Shown here in pieces: positions 15,931 to 25,057 of a stretch of 52,418 bases of DNA. The position numbers and the translations under genes were made by a program. Where the stretch lies: assembly GCA_964429265.1 (NCBI GenBank), contig CAYSBK010000002.1, positions 1 through 52,418 of the forward strand, written 5' to 3'. The DNA is from CAYSBK01 sp964429265 (GTDB lineage Bacteria; Planctomycetota; Phycisphaerae; Sedimentisphaerales; Anaerobacaceae). The first letter of the stretch is position 1; each line of letters opens with the position of its first letter. The notes under the pieces were generated by a model. The model did no database searches, had not been told where the DNA came from, and worked only from the letters and a program-made list of their open reading frames with translations.

Positions 15931-18432
15931 TCAAGCCTCCTTGCCGAAGGGCTTCAGAAGAATCAGCAGCCGCGGCAGCAGGGTAAGGTCGGCCAGCATC
16001 GCAATCAACATCGCCAGACCCGTCAGCAGTCCAAAGCGGACGCTCGGCACAAAGTTTGACAGCGCCAAAACCGAAAAGCCCACGGTGATGACCACCGAAG
16101 TATAGTACATTGCATGGCCGATGCTGCCGTGACATCGGTACATCGCGCGAACGTAGTGTGGCTCGGCGGCAAACTCCCGTTTGAACCTGTGGATGTAATG
16201 AATCGCATCATCGACGGCGATGCCCACACCGATGGCCGCTATGGTAATCGTCATCATATCCAGCGGAATACCCAGCCAGCCCATCACCCCCAGCACCGCC
16301 GCCACCGGCAGCACGTTGACGACCATAGCAATCAATGCGATGGTGGCCGACCTGAACAGCAGCAGAAACATACCTGCAAGAACCAGCACCGTAGCGCCGA
16401 GCGTCAATATCTGCGAGCCGAACAGGCTCTGAAGCATATTGTTGTACAGCACCAGCAACCCGGCAAGGTGCACCCTGTCGCAGTCCAGCTCCGGCAGGGT
16501 GCAGATGTCTCGTTTGATCTTCTTCAATAGCTCGTTACGCCGAAGCCGCCTGTCGGAATCTCGAACCCGCACCCAGAAACGAACCTGGTTGTGCTCAACC
16601 GAAACGTAAGGCCTGATGAGCATATCCCTGAACTTTTGCGGTGTTTCACTGTACAGCAGCGCCAGCTCGAAGCTGTCCAGCGGCCTGCCGCCGTTTAACT
16701 GCTCGGCGACGCTTAGCATACTGGCCAGTGAGAGAACTTTGCCGGTCGCCGGCAGGCTGTCAAGATACGAGTGCACCTTTTTGACCAGCGCCATCTTTTC
16801 CGGCGTAAACCAGTACTTTTCGTTGGCAGGGGGCTGGTCGAACTCGGCGAACTCATCGAATACATCATCCACCGGGGCAGGGGATTCCGCCGCGGCAGGC
16901 TCATTGGCGGCGGCGGGGAAATCAATTACCACGTCAAGCGGCGTGGTGCCGCCGAGCTGCTGGTCAATAAGCTTCATCCCCTGGTAAATTTCCGTGTCCT
17001 TGCCAAAATAGTCGATGAAACAATTTTCCACCTTCAACCTGGTGGCACCGGCCACAGAGGCTATCAGCACGATTGCCCCGGCGAAGATAACGGCCAGGCC
17101 GTGGTTCTCGGTGAATCTCGCCAGCGCGGAGGTGGGCGACAAGGGCAGAGCCGCCCTAGAAGGCGGCTTTTCTTTCGGCAGCAACACGAGCACCGCCGGG
17201 AAAAGCAGAAAGCTCACCAGCAGCGATACAACCAGCCCCACAATCATCATCCACCCGAAAGTAATTACCGGCAAAATGTCGCAAAGCACCAGCGAACCGA
17301 ACCCGACGATGGTCGTGGCCACGGCGTAGACGCAGGGCTTGATTTTGAGCTCGATGGTCTCGAGAATCAGCCGGCGATTGGGCCGGTCGGGATTTGACAG
17401 CAGCAGCTCTCGGTAGCGCACGACAAGGTGGATGACAATTGCTATGGTGATGATAAGCTGCAGCGAGATGAAATTGCAGGAAATCACGGTGACTTTCCAG
17501 CCGAGCCACCCCAGCAGCCCCACCATAGCCGCCGCCGCAACCCCGCAACAAAGCATCGCAACGACAACCCATCGCGCTCTTCGGAAAACGGCGCCCAGCG
17601 TTACAACGATGAACGCCAGCACGCCCAGGCCGAACAGTTTCAAATCACTCTTGATGAAGCCGATCATATCGTCGGCGATCATATCCACCCCGCCGAGGAA
17701 CAACCGGCCCCGGTCGCTATAAGATTGCAATATCCTGCGTATGGCCAGGATGTCCCGGTGGCGTTGCTTCTTCACCGTATCCTTGTGCAATTCCAGCCGG
17801 GCCAGCACTCGCTGAAGCTCGTCGGCCTCGGCAGCAGAAAGCTGCCCCTGCGCCTGTCTTTGTCGCAGCCGGTCGCGCTGCTGCAGCAGCTCGTGGTAGG
17901 TGCGGTCCGGGGCGAAGTTTATCAGTAGCGCCGTGGTCCGCAGGTCGGGGCTTACCAGCAGATTTTGATAAATGGGGCTCTGGCTGAGTTCGGCCCTGGC
18001 CAGGTCCAATCGCACGCCCGGCGAGGCCAGCGTGGGCAGTTCGCCGGTTAGCTGCTTGAGCTTCACGGGGGGGCTTTGCAACAGAGGCACGTCCAGAATC
18101 GATACCACCGAGCAGACTCGTTCGAGTTTTTCCAGGTCGTCCCGCAGCCCGGCCAGTGTCGCCAGCGTCTGCCGCGAGAGAAGGTCGGCATCCGGGCTGT
18201 ACGCCACCACGAGAAAATCGTGCTGGCCGTAGCGCTGGTCGATAAGGCGCGAATACTTCAGGTCCCTGTCATCTTCGAGAACAAGCGTATCGGCCGAGGC
18301 GTCGAGGCGAAAGTGCCTGGCCTGCACGGAAAGAAGCGCCACAACCACCAGCACCGATACTATGACCATCCTGGGGTACCGAAGGACTATCCGGTCGAAA
18401 AACAGTGACACTGGCGTGCGATGTTCGGTCAT
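15931..18432 (-). CDS. RND superfamily (MMPL/HpnN-like) lipid exporter
   Basis: 833 residues with the classical RND layout: TM1 at about 20-38, a large periplasmic loop, TM2-6 (about 250-420), a second hydrophobic start near 435, a second periplasmic loop containing an acidic Ala/Pro insertion (about 525-555), and TM8-12. The GVGIAVDDAIHYIHRF stretch carries the Asp pair typical of proton-driven MMPL/HpnN transporters. Its neighbours are a MlaC/HpnM-like protein and MlaA. HpnN moves hopanoids to the outer membrane in other bacteria, so a lipid substrate is likely here; hopanoid, sterol or phospholipid cannot be told apart from this. Confidence 0.88.
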   Translation of the reverse strand: MTEHRTPVSLFFDRIVLRYPRMVIVSVLVVVALLSVQARHFRLDASADTLVLEDDRDLKYSRLIDQRYGQHDFLVVAYSPDADLLSRQTLATLAGLRDDLEKLERVCSVVSILDVPLLQSPPVKLKQLTGELPTLASPGVRLDLARAELSQSPIYQNLLVSPDLRTTALLINFAPDRTYHELLQQRDRLRQRQAQGQLSAAEADELQRVLARLELHKDTVKKQRHRDILAIRRILQSYSDRGRLFLGGVDMIADDMIGFIKSDLKLFGLGVLAFIVVTLGAVFRRARWVVVAMLCCGVAAAAMVGLLGWLGWKVTVISCNFISLQLIITIAIVIHLVVRYRELLLSNPDRPNRRLILETIELKIKPCVYAVATTIVGFGSLVLCDILPVITFGWMMIVGLVVSLLVSFLLFPAVLVLLPKEKPPSRAALPLSPTSALARFTENHGLAVIFAGAIVLIASVAGATRLKVENCFIDYFGKDTEIYQGMKLIDQQLGGTTPLDVVIDFPAAANEPAAAESPAPVDDVFDEFAEFDQPPANEKYWFTPEKMALVKKVHSYLDSLPATGKVLSLASMLSVAEQLNGGRPLDSFELALLYSETPQKFRDMLIRPYVSVEHNQVRFWVRVRDSDRRLRRNELLKKIKRDICTLPELDCDRVHLAGLLVLYNNMLQSLFGSQILTLGATVLVLAGMFLLLFRSATIALIAMVVNVLPVAAVLGVMGWLGIPLDMMTITIAAIGVGIAVDDAIHYIHRFKREFAAEPHYVRAMYRCHGSIGHAMYYTSVVITVGFSVLALSNFVPSVRFGLLTGLAMLIAMLADLTLLPRLLILLKPFGKEA

Positions 18433-18462
18433 AACGAGCCGTTCGATTCGGCAGCGAGATGT

Positions 18463-19074
18463 TTAATCATCCGGCGTTTTCTCCAGGCGGGCAAGCAGGT
18501 CCTCGACCGTGCCGTTGCGCAGGATGTCGTCGAATTGTGCGCGGTAGCTCAGAAGGATGCTGACACCCTGGATCTCCACATCGTAGATTCGCCAGCGGCC
18601 GTGGCGTCTGCAGAGCTTGTACAGAACGTGCACCTTCTCGTTCTCGCGCTCCGAAGGCAGTTCCATAGGGATCTGGATGGTCTTGCCCTTGCGGACGGCA
18701 GGCTTGAAGGACGCCTGCTGGCCGCGGAAGGCTTTAACCTTGTTCAAATAAGAGGTTTCGAGCAGGTCTCTGAAAAGCGTGGTGAATCGCCGTCTCTGCC
18801 GGGTGGTCAACTTGGGCCAGTGTTTTCGGCCCAGAGAAAGCTTGGCCATCAGATCAAAGTCGAAGACGGGCCTGACCAGCTTGCTTATACGCTTGCCTTT
18901 TTCCTTATCATCGATTTTCTCATCGCGCAAAACCGCGATTACCGCCTCGTACTTGCGGCGCAGTAACACGTTGGGGTCTTTCGGGTAGTTGGGGTCGTTC
19001 GGCTCGGCCGCCGCCGCGGCCAGCGATGAGCAGCAAACCAGGGATATCGCTGCTGCCATCCAAAAGTTTTTCAT
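18463..19074 (-). CDS. mlaC: MlaC/HpnM-like periplasmic lipid-binding protein (Ttg2D family)
   Basis: 203 residues. A signal peptide (MAAAISLVCCSSLAAAAA) precedes a short linker and the MlaC/Ttg2D domain: VFDFDLMAKLSLGRKHWPKLT, QRRRFTTLFRDLLETSYLNKV and the C-terminal WRIYDVEIQGVSILLSYRAQFDDIL, where VEIQGVSL-like text is the family hallmark. MlaC ferries lipid through the periplasm. In hopanoid-making bacteria the same family is called HpnM and sits beside HpnN, which matches this locus, where the RND gene follows 30 bases later. Confidence 0.9.
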   Translation of the reverse strand: MKNFWMAAAISLVCCSSLAAAAAEPNDPNYPKDPNVLLRRKYEAVIAVLRDEKIDDKEKGKRISKLVRPVFDFDLMAKLSLGRKHWPKLTTRQRRRFTTLFRDLLETSYLNKVKAFRGQQASFKPAVRKGKTIQIPMELPSERENEKVHVLYKLCRRHGRWRIYDVEIQGVSILLSYRAQFDDILRNGTVEDLLARLEKTPDD

Positions 19075-19242
19075 CGTCCCAGTCCCTTAACGGTCATTTG
19101 GTTTCTGCGCATGGGCGATTCGGCCCTGTAGTACCGGTACCCGCCTCGCGGAGCGAGCCACGGCAAAACCTTTCAGCCACCAGTATGTTATCGACCCATT
19201 CTGCCGATTTGTTTGAGGCATTCTTACCTGCCTGCGGCCGCA

Positions 19243-20784
19243 TTACTCCCACTCGATTGTCGCCGGCGGCTTGCTGGAGATGTCGTAAACCACCCTGTTG
19301 ACCCCATGGACCTCGTTGATAATCCTGCCGGCCACGAGCGCCAGCACCTCGTAGGGGATGCGCGAAAAATCGGCGGTCATAAAGTCGGGCGTTTCGACGG
19401 CACGGATGGCGATGACGTGTTCGTAGGTACGCTCGTCGCCCATCACGCCAACGGTCCCCACCGGTATCAGCACGGCCAGGGCCTGTGATATCTTGCGGTA
19501 AAGCCCGGCCGATTTTATCTCGTCGATGAGGATTTCATCGGCCTGCCGCAGAATCTCCAGCCTTTGCGGTGTCACCTCCCCGATTATCCTGACCGCCAGT
19601 CCGGGACCCGGAAAAGGATGCCGCCATACAATATCTTCGGGTAGACCAAGGTACTCGCCGACCACGCGTACCTCGTCCTTGAAAAGGTCTCGCAATGGCT
19701 CGATCAGTTCAAAGCCCAGCTCAGAGGGCAGGCCGCCCACATTGTGATGCAGCTTTATGTTCGCCGCCGGGTTGCCGTCCTTGCTGCCGGATTCTATCAC
19801 GTCCGGGTAGAGCGTGCCCTGAGCAAGAAACCGGGCGTTTTCGATGCCCGATGCGGTCGACTTGAAGGCCTCGATGAACTCGGCGCCGATAATGCGGCGT
19901 TTTTGCTGCGGGTCGGTTACGCCGGAAAGCCTTGAAAGGAACCGCTCGGACCAGTCAACCACCCGCAAATCTACGTGAAAATGGTCCCGAAAGGTTGAAA
20001 CCACGTTCTCCCGTTCGTTTCGCCGAAGCAGCCCGTTATCGACAAAGATGCACACCAACTGGTCGCCGACGGCCTTGTGCAGCAGGGCCGCCACGACGGA
20101 CGAGTCCACCCCCCCGCTCAAACCGCATATCACCGTGTCACGGCCGACGCGATTTCGGATCGACTCGACGGTCTCGGTCACAAAATCGCTCATCCTCCAA
20201 TCCCCGCGGCAACGGCAGATCTCGTAAAGGAAGTTTCTCAGCATCTGCGAACCGCGGGGCGTGTGCGAAACCTCCGGATGGAACTGCACGCCGTAAAATT
20301 TGCTTCCGGTGTGTCGTACGGCCGCCCAGGGACACGTCCTGGTCGATGCGAGTTTCACGAAGTCACCTCCTGGTTGTTCTATCTGGTCGCCGTGGCTTGC
20401 CCAGACGGTGGTGGTCCGGCCGACGCCGGCGAACAGGTCGCCGTCGTCGTGTATTTCAAGGTTTGTCCGCCCATATTCGCGTCTTTGGGCCGGCACCACG
20501 GTGGCGCCGAGCATCTTGCAGCCGAGCTGCATGCCGTAGCAGATGCCGAGAATCGGAACGCCGAGTTCGAATATCTTTTCGTCGCAGGTCAGTGCGTCTG
20601 CATCGTAGACGCTGGCTGGGCCGCCCGACAGTATCACACCCTTGACGGCCATCTCTCGAAGCCGCTCGGCGGCCGTATCGGCCGGGCATATCAGCGAGTA
20701 CACGTTGTGTTCGCGCACCCGGCGGGCGATGAGCTGGGCGTATTGGCTGCCGAAATCCAGGATAGCTACCACTTCGTGAGACAT
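19243..20784 (-). CDS. guaA: GMP synthase (glutamine-hydrolysing)
   Basis: 513 residues from the ATG at 20784 (MSHEVVAILDFGSQYAQLIARR), a standard start and length; a longer TTG reading from 20835 adds an atypical leader. It converts XMP to GMP. The class I amidotransferase domain shows GICYGMQL with the nucleophile Cys and GVQFHPEVSHT. The ATP-pyrophosphatase has the SGGVDSSV P-loop, and the C-terminus ends in the usual TIEWE. guaB lies 54 bases upstream in the same direction, so the two form a guanine-nucleotide operon. Confidence 0.97.
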   Translation of the reverse strand: MSHEVVAILDFGSQYAQLIARRVREHNVYSLICPADTAAERLREMAVKGVILSGGPASVYDADALTCDEKIFELGVPILGICYGMQLGCKMLGATVVPAQRREYGRTNLEIHDDGDLFAGVGRTTTVWASHGDQIEQPGGDFVKLASTRTCPWAAVRHTGSKFYGVQFHPEVSHTPRGSQMLRNFLYEICRCRGDWRMSDFVTETVESIRNRVGRDTVICGLSGGVDSSVVAALLHKAVGDQLVCIFVDNGLLRRNERENVVSTFRDHFHVDLRVVDWSERFLSRLSGVTDPQQKRRIIGAEFIEAFKSTASGIENARFLAQGTLYPDVIESGSKDGNPAANIKLHHNVGGLPSELGFELIEPLRDLFKDEVRVVGEYLGLPEDIVWRHPFPGPGLAVRIIGEVTPQRLEILRQADEILIDEIKSAGLYRKISQALAVLIPVGTVGVMGDERTYEHVIAIRAVETPDFMTADFSRIPYEVLALVAGRIINEVHGVNRVVYDISSKPPATIEWE

Positions 20785-20838
20785 ATTGCGTTCCGACCGG
20801 GGCTTGCGGCAACAGCCGGCCGCGATGCCCCGCAATTG

Positions 20839-22311
20839 CTAATCCTCAAAGGGCAGGCTCGCCGAGTAGTTCGGTGCTTCCTTGGTTATCTGGATGTCGT
20901 GGGGATGAGACTCGCTCAGTGACGCGGCGCTGACCCTGACGAAGCGGCCGTTCTTCCTGAGTTGCTCGATGTTTCTGGCGCCACAATAGCCCATCCCCGC
21001 ACGCAACCCGCCGACTAGTTGGTACACAAAATCGCCGAGCGTGCCGCGGTAGGGCACTCGACCTTCGACGCCCTCGGGCACGAGCTTGTTGGTTCCGGCC
21101 GAGTTTTCCTGGCCGTACCTTTCGGCCGAGCCTTTTACCATCGCCCCCAGCGAACCCATACCCCGGTATTCCTTGAACTGCCTGCCCTTGTATATTACGA
21201 GCTGGCCGGGGCTTTCCTTCAGTCCCGCAAACAGCGAGCCGATCATCACGCTGCTGGCGCCGGCTGCAATGGCCTTGGTAATATCGCCCGATTGACGAAT
21301 GCCGCCGTCGCCTATCACGGGGATGCCGTGCTTGTCGGCGACTGCGGCACAATCCATTATCGCCGAGACCTGCGGCACACCCACGCCGGATATGACCCGC
21401 GTCGTGCAGATCGCACCGGGGCCGATCCCGACCTTGACGGCGTTTGCGCCGGCGTCGATAAGCTCCTCGGCGGCCCGGGCCGTGGCGATGTTACCTGCAA
21501 CCACGTCAATATCGTACTTGTTCTTGATGGTCTTAACGGTGTCGATAACGTTCTGGGAGTGTCCGTGGGCGGTATCGACCACGATTACGTCCACTTCCGC
21601 CTCGATAAGGGCCTCGATCCTGACGTAATCGTGCACCCCGACGGCCGCACCGGCCCGCAGCCTGCCCCGCTGGTCCCTGGCGGCACGCGGGTATTGCTGG
21701 ACACGGTCGATGTCTCTCATCGTGATCAGACCGGCCAGTTCCCCGTTGTCGTTGACCAGCAGCAGTTTCTCAACCTTGTGCTGCTGCAGGATTTCCTTGG
21801 CCTGTTCGAGACTTGTGCCGGCCGGGCCGGTCACCAGCTTATCCCTTGTCATAACGTTGCTTATTCTGACGTCGTAGTCCTTGAGAAACTTCAGGTCGCG
21901 CCGGGTGAGAATGCCGACGAGCTTCTTGCCATCAACGATTGGAATGCCGGAAACGTTGTGCTCGTTCATCAGGCGCTGGGCCTTCTTCACAGGCTCGGCC
22001 GGCGACAGCGTCACAGGGTCCTGTATCACGCCATGCTCGCTCCGCTTGACCTTGGATACCTCCCGTTTCTGGGCCTCGACGGAGAGGTTCTTGTGGATAA
22101 TCCCGATGCCGCCTTCCTGGGCCAGTGCTATGGCCAGGGCCGCCTCGGTTACCGTATCCATAGCGGCCGAGACGATCGGAATGTTTATCGCGATGTTGTT
22201 TGTCAGACGGGTGCTGGTATCAGCCTGACTCGGCACAAGGTCGCTTTTTGCCGGAATCAGCAGCACATCGTCGAAGGTTATACCTTCGGCAACAATCTTG
22301 CTTTTGGCCAT
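20839..22311 (-). CDS. guaB: Inosine-5'-monophosphate dehydrogenase
   Basis: 490 residues from the ATG at 22311, which has GGAG seven bases upstream. It oxidises IMP to XMP with NAD, the committed step to GMP. The catalytic loop GIGPGAICTTR carries the active-site Cys; two CBS domains occupy about residues 95-210 (EHNVSGIPIVDGKKLVG, KVEKLLLVNDNGELAGLIT). Downstream are VIGDGGIRQSGDITKA and EGVEGRVPYRG of the flap. A strong promoter lies about 50 bases upstream. Confidence 0.97.
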   Translation of the reverse strand: MAKSKIVAEGITFDDVLLIPAKSDLVPSQADTSTRLTNNIAINIPIVSAAMDTVTEAALAIALAQEGGIGIIHKNLSVEAQKREVSKVKRSEHGVIQDPVTLSPAEPVKKAQRLMNEHNVSGIPIVDGKKLVGILTRRDLKFLKDYDVRISNVMTRDKLVTGPAGTSLEQAKEILQQHKVEKLLLVNDNGELAGLITMRDIDRVQQYPRAARDQRGRLRAGAAVGVHDYVRIEALIEAEVDVIVVDTAHGHSQNVIDTVKTIKNKYDIDVVAGNIATARAAEELIDAGANAVKVGIGPGAICTTRVISGVGVPQVSAIMDCAAVADKHGIPVIGDGGIRQSGDITKAIAAGASSVMIGSLFAGLKESPGQLVIYKGRQFKEYRGMGSLGAMVKGSAERYGQENSAGTNKLVPEGVEGRVPYRGTLGDFVYQLVGGLRAGMGYCGARNIEQLRKNGRFVRVSAASLSESHPHDIQITKEAPNYSASLPFED

Positions 22312-22358
22312 CGTGTTCTCCACAGCAAACCGGGTCCCGTTGCCTGTAAGAATATCGA

Positions 22359-22387
22359 AGTATAATAGCGCCGCCCATCACCGTCAA
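22359..22387 (-). promoter_or_regulatory. Promoter of the guaB-guaA operon
   Basis: On the minus strand TTGACG (22382-22387) and TATACT (22359-22364) are separated by 17 bases, a near-consensus sigma-70 promoter 48 bases before the guaB start. Confidence 0.6.
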
Positions 22388-22522
22388 ACGCAATTTTACG
22401 GCCTCGGAATCTGAATGAGGCCGTCCAACAGAACCATTTTTGTGAAACAACCCGACCGGCGAATGCATCCAATTCTTGTGAAAAACACCCCCGGTGAGGG
22501 ACGGTAAATGTATCGCCGCGGC

Positions 22523-22551
22523 TTGAAAGCCAGACAGTAGCGTGGTAAAAT
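22523..22551 (+). promoter_or_regulatory. Promoter of the pseudopilin gene
   Basis: TTGAAA (22523-22528) and TAAAAT (22546-22551) are 17 bases apart. The expected start of transcription near 22558 leaves a leader of about 43 bases with a good ribosome site. Confidence 0.55.
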
Positions 22552-22600
22552 ATGACAAATGAGCAAGTTTGACGGGGAAATTCAGGAGCTGGAGGTTGTT

Positions 22601-23368
22601 ATGGCAAGGCGAAGAGGATTTACCCTGATAGAGCTTCTGGTGGTGGTAGCCATCATTGCCGTTTTGATGTCCATATTGATGCCGGCCCTGGACAGGGTCA
22701 AGCAGCAGGTCAAGATGATTAAATGCCAGTCGAACCTCCACCAGTGGGGGCTGGTTATGAAGTATTACACCGATGACAACAACGGGTTTTTTATGGCCGA
22801 CCTGGGCCACGGCAGGCATGCGGCCCTTTCCAGGCCGGAACTGAAGGAATATTACAAGGACGACCGGTTGTTGCTTTGTCCCGTCGCAACCAGGACGTAC
22901 GAGGAAGGAGCGTGGTGTCCGTTTGCGGCGTGGCGCAGTCCCGAACCCGACGACCCACTGGGAAGCCCGCCTTGCAGTTACGGCATAAACAGTTGGATAT
23001 TAAGCCGGGCCTACTGCTCGCGGCAGACCGAGGACCGAATGTGGAAAACGCCCAATATCAGCGAGGCGCCCTATGTGCCGATGGTCTGCGATTGTGCGGG
23101 GTACGAAAACGCCAGTCCCTGGCCGGAGGATGAACCGCCTGAATATGACGGCGACTTCATACAGGGCACCAATTACAACGAAATAAGATACGTCTGCATC
23201 AATCGCCACGGGGGATACATAAATATCGTGTTTATGGACTTTTCGGTAAGGAAGGTCGCGCTGAAGCGTTTGTGGGACCTCTGGTGGAACCGAAAGTGGC
23301 AGGAGGAAATTGTGCAGGTCGGCCAGCCGACCTGGCCGGAATGGATGCTGGACCTGCCGGAACAATAG
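22601..23368 (+). CDS. Pseudopilin with N-terminal methylation motif and H-X9-D element
   Basis: 255 residues from the ATG at 22601, which follows GGAGG at five bases; an in-frame ATG at 22559 would put 14 extra residues before the leader. The N-terminus MARRRGFTLIELLVVVAIIAVLM is a class III signal: prepilin peptidase cuts after Gly and methylates Phe, leaving Glu at position 5. The following helix would anchor it in a pilus or type II secretion pseudopilus. Near the end RHGGYINIVFMDFSV matches the H-X9-DG domain of planctomycete and related pseudopilins, but with Phe for Gly. Many such genes occur as scattered paralogues in these genomes. Its cargo or partner is unknown. Confidence 0.88.
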   Translation: MARRRGFTLIELLVVVAIIAVLMSILMPALDRVKQQVKMIKCQSNLHQWGLVMKYYTDDNNGFFMADLGHGRHAALSRPELKEYYKDDRLLLCPVATRTYEEGAWCPFAAWRSPEPDDPLGSPPCSYGINSWILSRAYCSRQTEDRMWKTPNISEAPYVPMVCDCAGYENASPWPEDEPPEYDGDFIQGTNYNEIRYVCINRHGGYINIVFMDFSVRKVALKRLWDLWWNRKWQEEIVQVGQPTWPEWMLDLPEQ

Positions 23369-23434
23369 TCAGGCGTTTATGCTTTTCGAAACGGCCCGGC
23401 AAATCAGCCGCCGGTTGTGCATCGTTGCCCGAAT

Positions 23435-24379
23435 ATGACAACAAGCGAAAAAATAGTTGTCGCAGGTTTTGTCGGGTCCATGGCCTTAATTTACGCAGCC
23501 GAAATTGCCCTGCTATCCGTGGCGATGCTGAAGAGACCTTCGCCCGCCGCAGCGGTACTGCTGTCAAAGCCGGCCGTGGCCCTGCATATCCTGGCGGTGC
23601 TTGGATTGGCCTGTCTTGCATACGGCCGGTTCATCGAGCCTCGCTGGCTCGATATCAATACTATTCGCGTCCCTACTGGGAAACTCCACAACACCACGTT
23701 CCGGATAGTTCATATTTCCGACCTTCATTGTTCCGATAAGCCGCTTAACGAGCACCGGATGGTCCCCATTATAAACTCGCTCCAGCCGGACATAATCGTC
23801 TTTACCGGAGACGCTCTCAACGATGCCGGTGCACTGCCGCGGCTGAAGAACACTCTGAAAAGCCTTAACGCGAAGCTGGCCAAGTTGGCGGTGCGAGGCA
23901 ACTTCGAGGTCCATTACTGGCGCGACCTCGATTTGTTCGGCCAAACGGGATTCAAGGTGCTCGACCGCGACTGTGTATCAGTGGAAAAAAACGGCGAAAA
24001 GATCGCCGTAGCCGGTTTGAGTTGCGAATATGACAGCGGGTTCGAGCAGCTTCTTCATCACGCAGATGCAGACTGCTTCAGTGTGTTTCTGTACCACTAT
24101 CCGCATCTTGTGGAGCAGATGCAGGACGCGGGGCCGGACCTGTACCTCTGCGGCCATACCCACGGCGGACAGGTGGCGTTGCCGTTTTATGGCGCATTGA
24201 TTACCCTGTCGCAAACGGGCAAGAAGTACGAGGCGGGCCTGTATAAGCTCGGCAGAACCAGGGTTTATGTGAATCGCGGCATCGGCCTGGAGAATCGACC
24301 TGCCCCGCAGGTCAGGTTCCTGGCCAGGCCCGAGATAGCCGTTTTCGAAATCGTACCTGCACAGGCCGGTGACGGCTGA
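23435..24379 (+). CDS. Membrane-anchored metallophosphoesterase
   Basis: 314 residues from the ATG at 23435; an upstream GTG at 23417 adds six. Two hydrophobic segments (about 8-28 and 45-65) precede a calcineurin-like phosphoesterase domain with metal motifs SDLHCSD, FTGDALND, LYHYPHLV and CGHTHGGQ. The motif that normally reads GNHD is RGNFEVHYW here. The YkuE/LpxG-type subfamily often has a GNW- or GNF-type variant at this site, so the enzyme may still be active. Likely substrates are phospholipid or UDP-lipid phosphodiesters at the membrane, but none is shown. Confidence 0.82.
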   Translation: MTTSEKIVVAGFVGSMALIYAAEIALLSVAMLKRPSPAAAVLLSKPAVALHILAVLGLACLAYGRFIEPRWLDINTIRVPTGKLHNTTFRIVHISDLHCSDKPLNEHRMVPIINSLQPDIIVFTGDALNDAGALPRLKNTLKSLNAKLAKLAVRGNFEVHYWRDLDLFGQTGFKVLDRDCVSVEKNGEKIAVAGLSCEYDSGFEQLLHHADADCFSVFLYHYPHLVEQMQDAGPDLYLCGHTHGGQVALPFYGALITLSQTGKKYEAGLYKLGRTRVYVNRGIGLENRPAPQVRFLARPEIAVFEIVPAQAGDG

Positions 24380-24403
24380 ACAGGTGGTTTGTGCGTTTGG
24401 AAG

Positions 24404-24964
24404 ATGGATTTTTACGTGACGTTTCCGGTGGCTGTGGCGCTTGCGATGGACGCCTTTGCCGTGGCGGTTGCCAGCGGTTCGAGTTGCAAGGACCTTACTG
24501 TTCGGCATGCGGTGCGGATGGCGCTGTTTTTCGGTGGTTTTCAGGCCTTTATGCCGCTGCTCGGTGCCCTGGCGGGGCTGACCATCCGGCGGTACATACA
24601 AACCTACGACCACTGGGTGGCTTTCGCGCTTCTGTGCGGCGTGGGAGTGAAAATGATTTACGAGTCGTTCAAGGTCAAGACCGTCGGCAACGGCTTCAAC
24701 CCTGCCAGCGTGCCGGTTTTACTGGGGCTTTCAGTGGCCACCAGCATAGACGCTCTGGCGGTAGGCGTAACATTGTCATTGCTTGTGTCGGACATTATCC
24801 TGGCCGCGGCGGTCATCGGCGCCGTTACGTTCGTCCTGTCATATGCCGGCACGGCGATAGGCAAAAAGCTGGGGCACTTCTTTGAAAACAGGATTGAAAC
24901 GCTCGGAGGTGTCGTGCTGATAGTTCTCGGGATGAAAATCCTGCTGACCCACATACTTTCCTGA
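24404..24964 (+). CDS. mntP: Manganese efflux pump MntP family
   Basis: 186 residues, six transmembrane segments. The ATG at 24404 gives MDFYVTFPVAVALAMDAFAVAVASG, the typical MntP start with the conserved Asp in AMDAFAVA. The second half repeats this as LSVATSIDALAVGVTL, again with Asp. The paired Asp residues are the Mn-binding signature of this family. It lies 24 bases after the metallophosphoesterase and is probably co-transcribed with it; Mn export might balance the metal used by that enzyme, which is speculation. Confidence 0.9.
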   Translation: MDFYVTFPVAVALAMDAFAVAVASGSSCKDLTVRHAVRMALFFGGFQAFMPLLGALAGLTIRRYIQTYDHWVAFALLCGVGVKMIYESFKVKTVGNGFNPASVPVLLGLSVATSIDALAVGVTLSLLVSDIILAAAVIGAVTFVLSYAGTAIGKKLGHFFENRIETLGGVVLIVLGMKILLTHILS

Positions 24965-24971
24965 ACCGACC

Positions 24972-24999
24972 TTGTCTGCTGTGCAGTCGCGCCTATAAT
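24972..24999 (+). promoter_or_regulatory. Promoter of the DUF362 and radical SAM genes
   Basis: TTGTCT (24972-24977) and a perfect TATAAT (24994-24999) are 16 bases apart, 59 bases before the DUF362 start. Confidence 0.6.
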
Positions 25000-25057
25000 A
25001 CTTTCTTTGGCGTTGGACTGGTTGTGATCGTCTTTTATCGATCGGGATTGGAGTCGT

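Noticed and set aside
22601..22820. Pseudopilin as a truncated mobile-element product
   Set aside because: The class III leader, hydrophobic helix, own promoter and ribosome site point to a normal gene.
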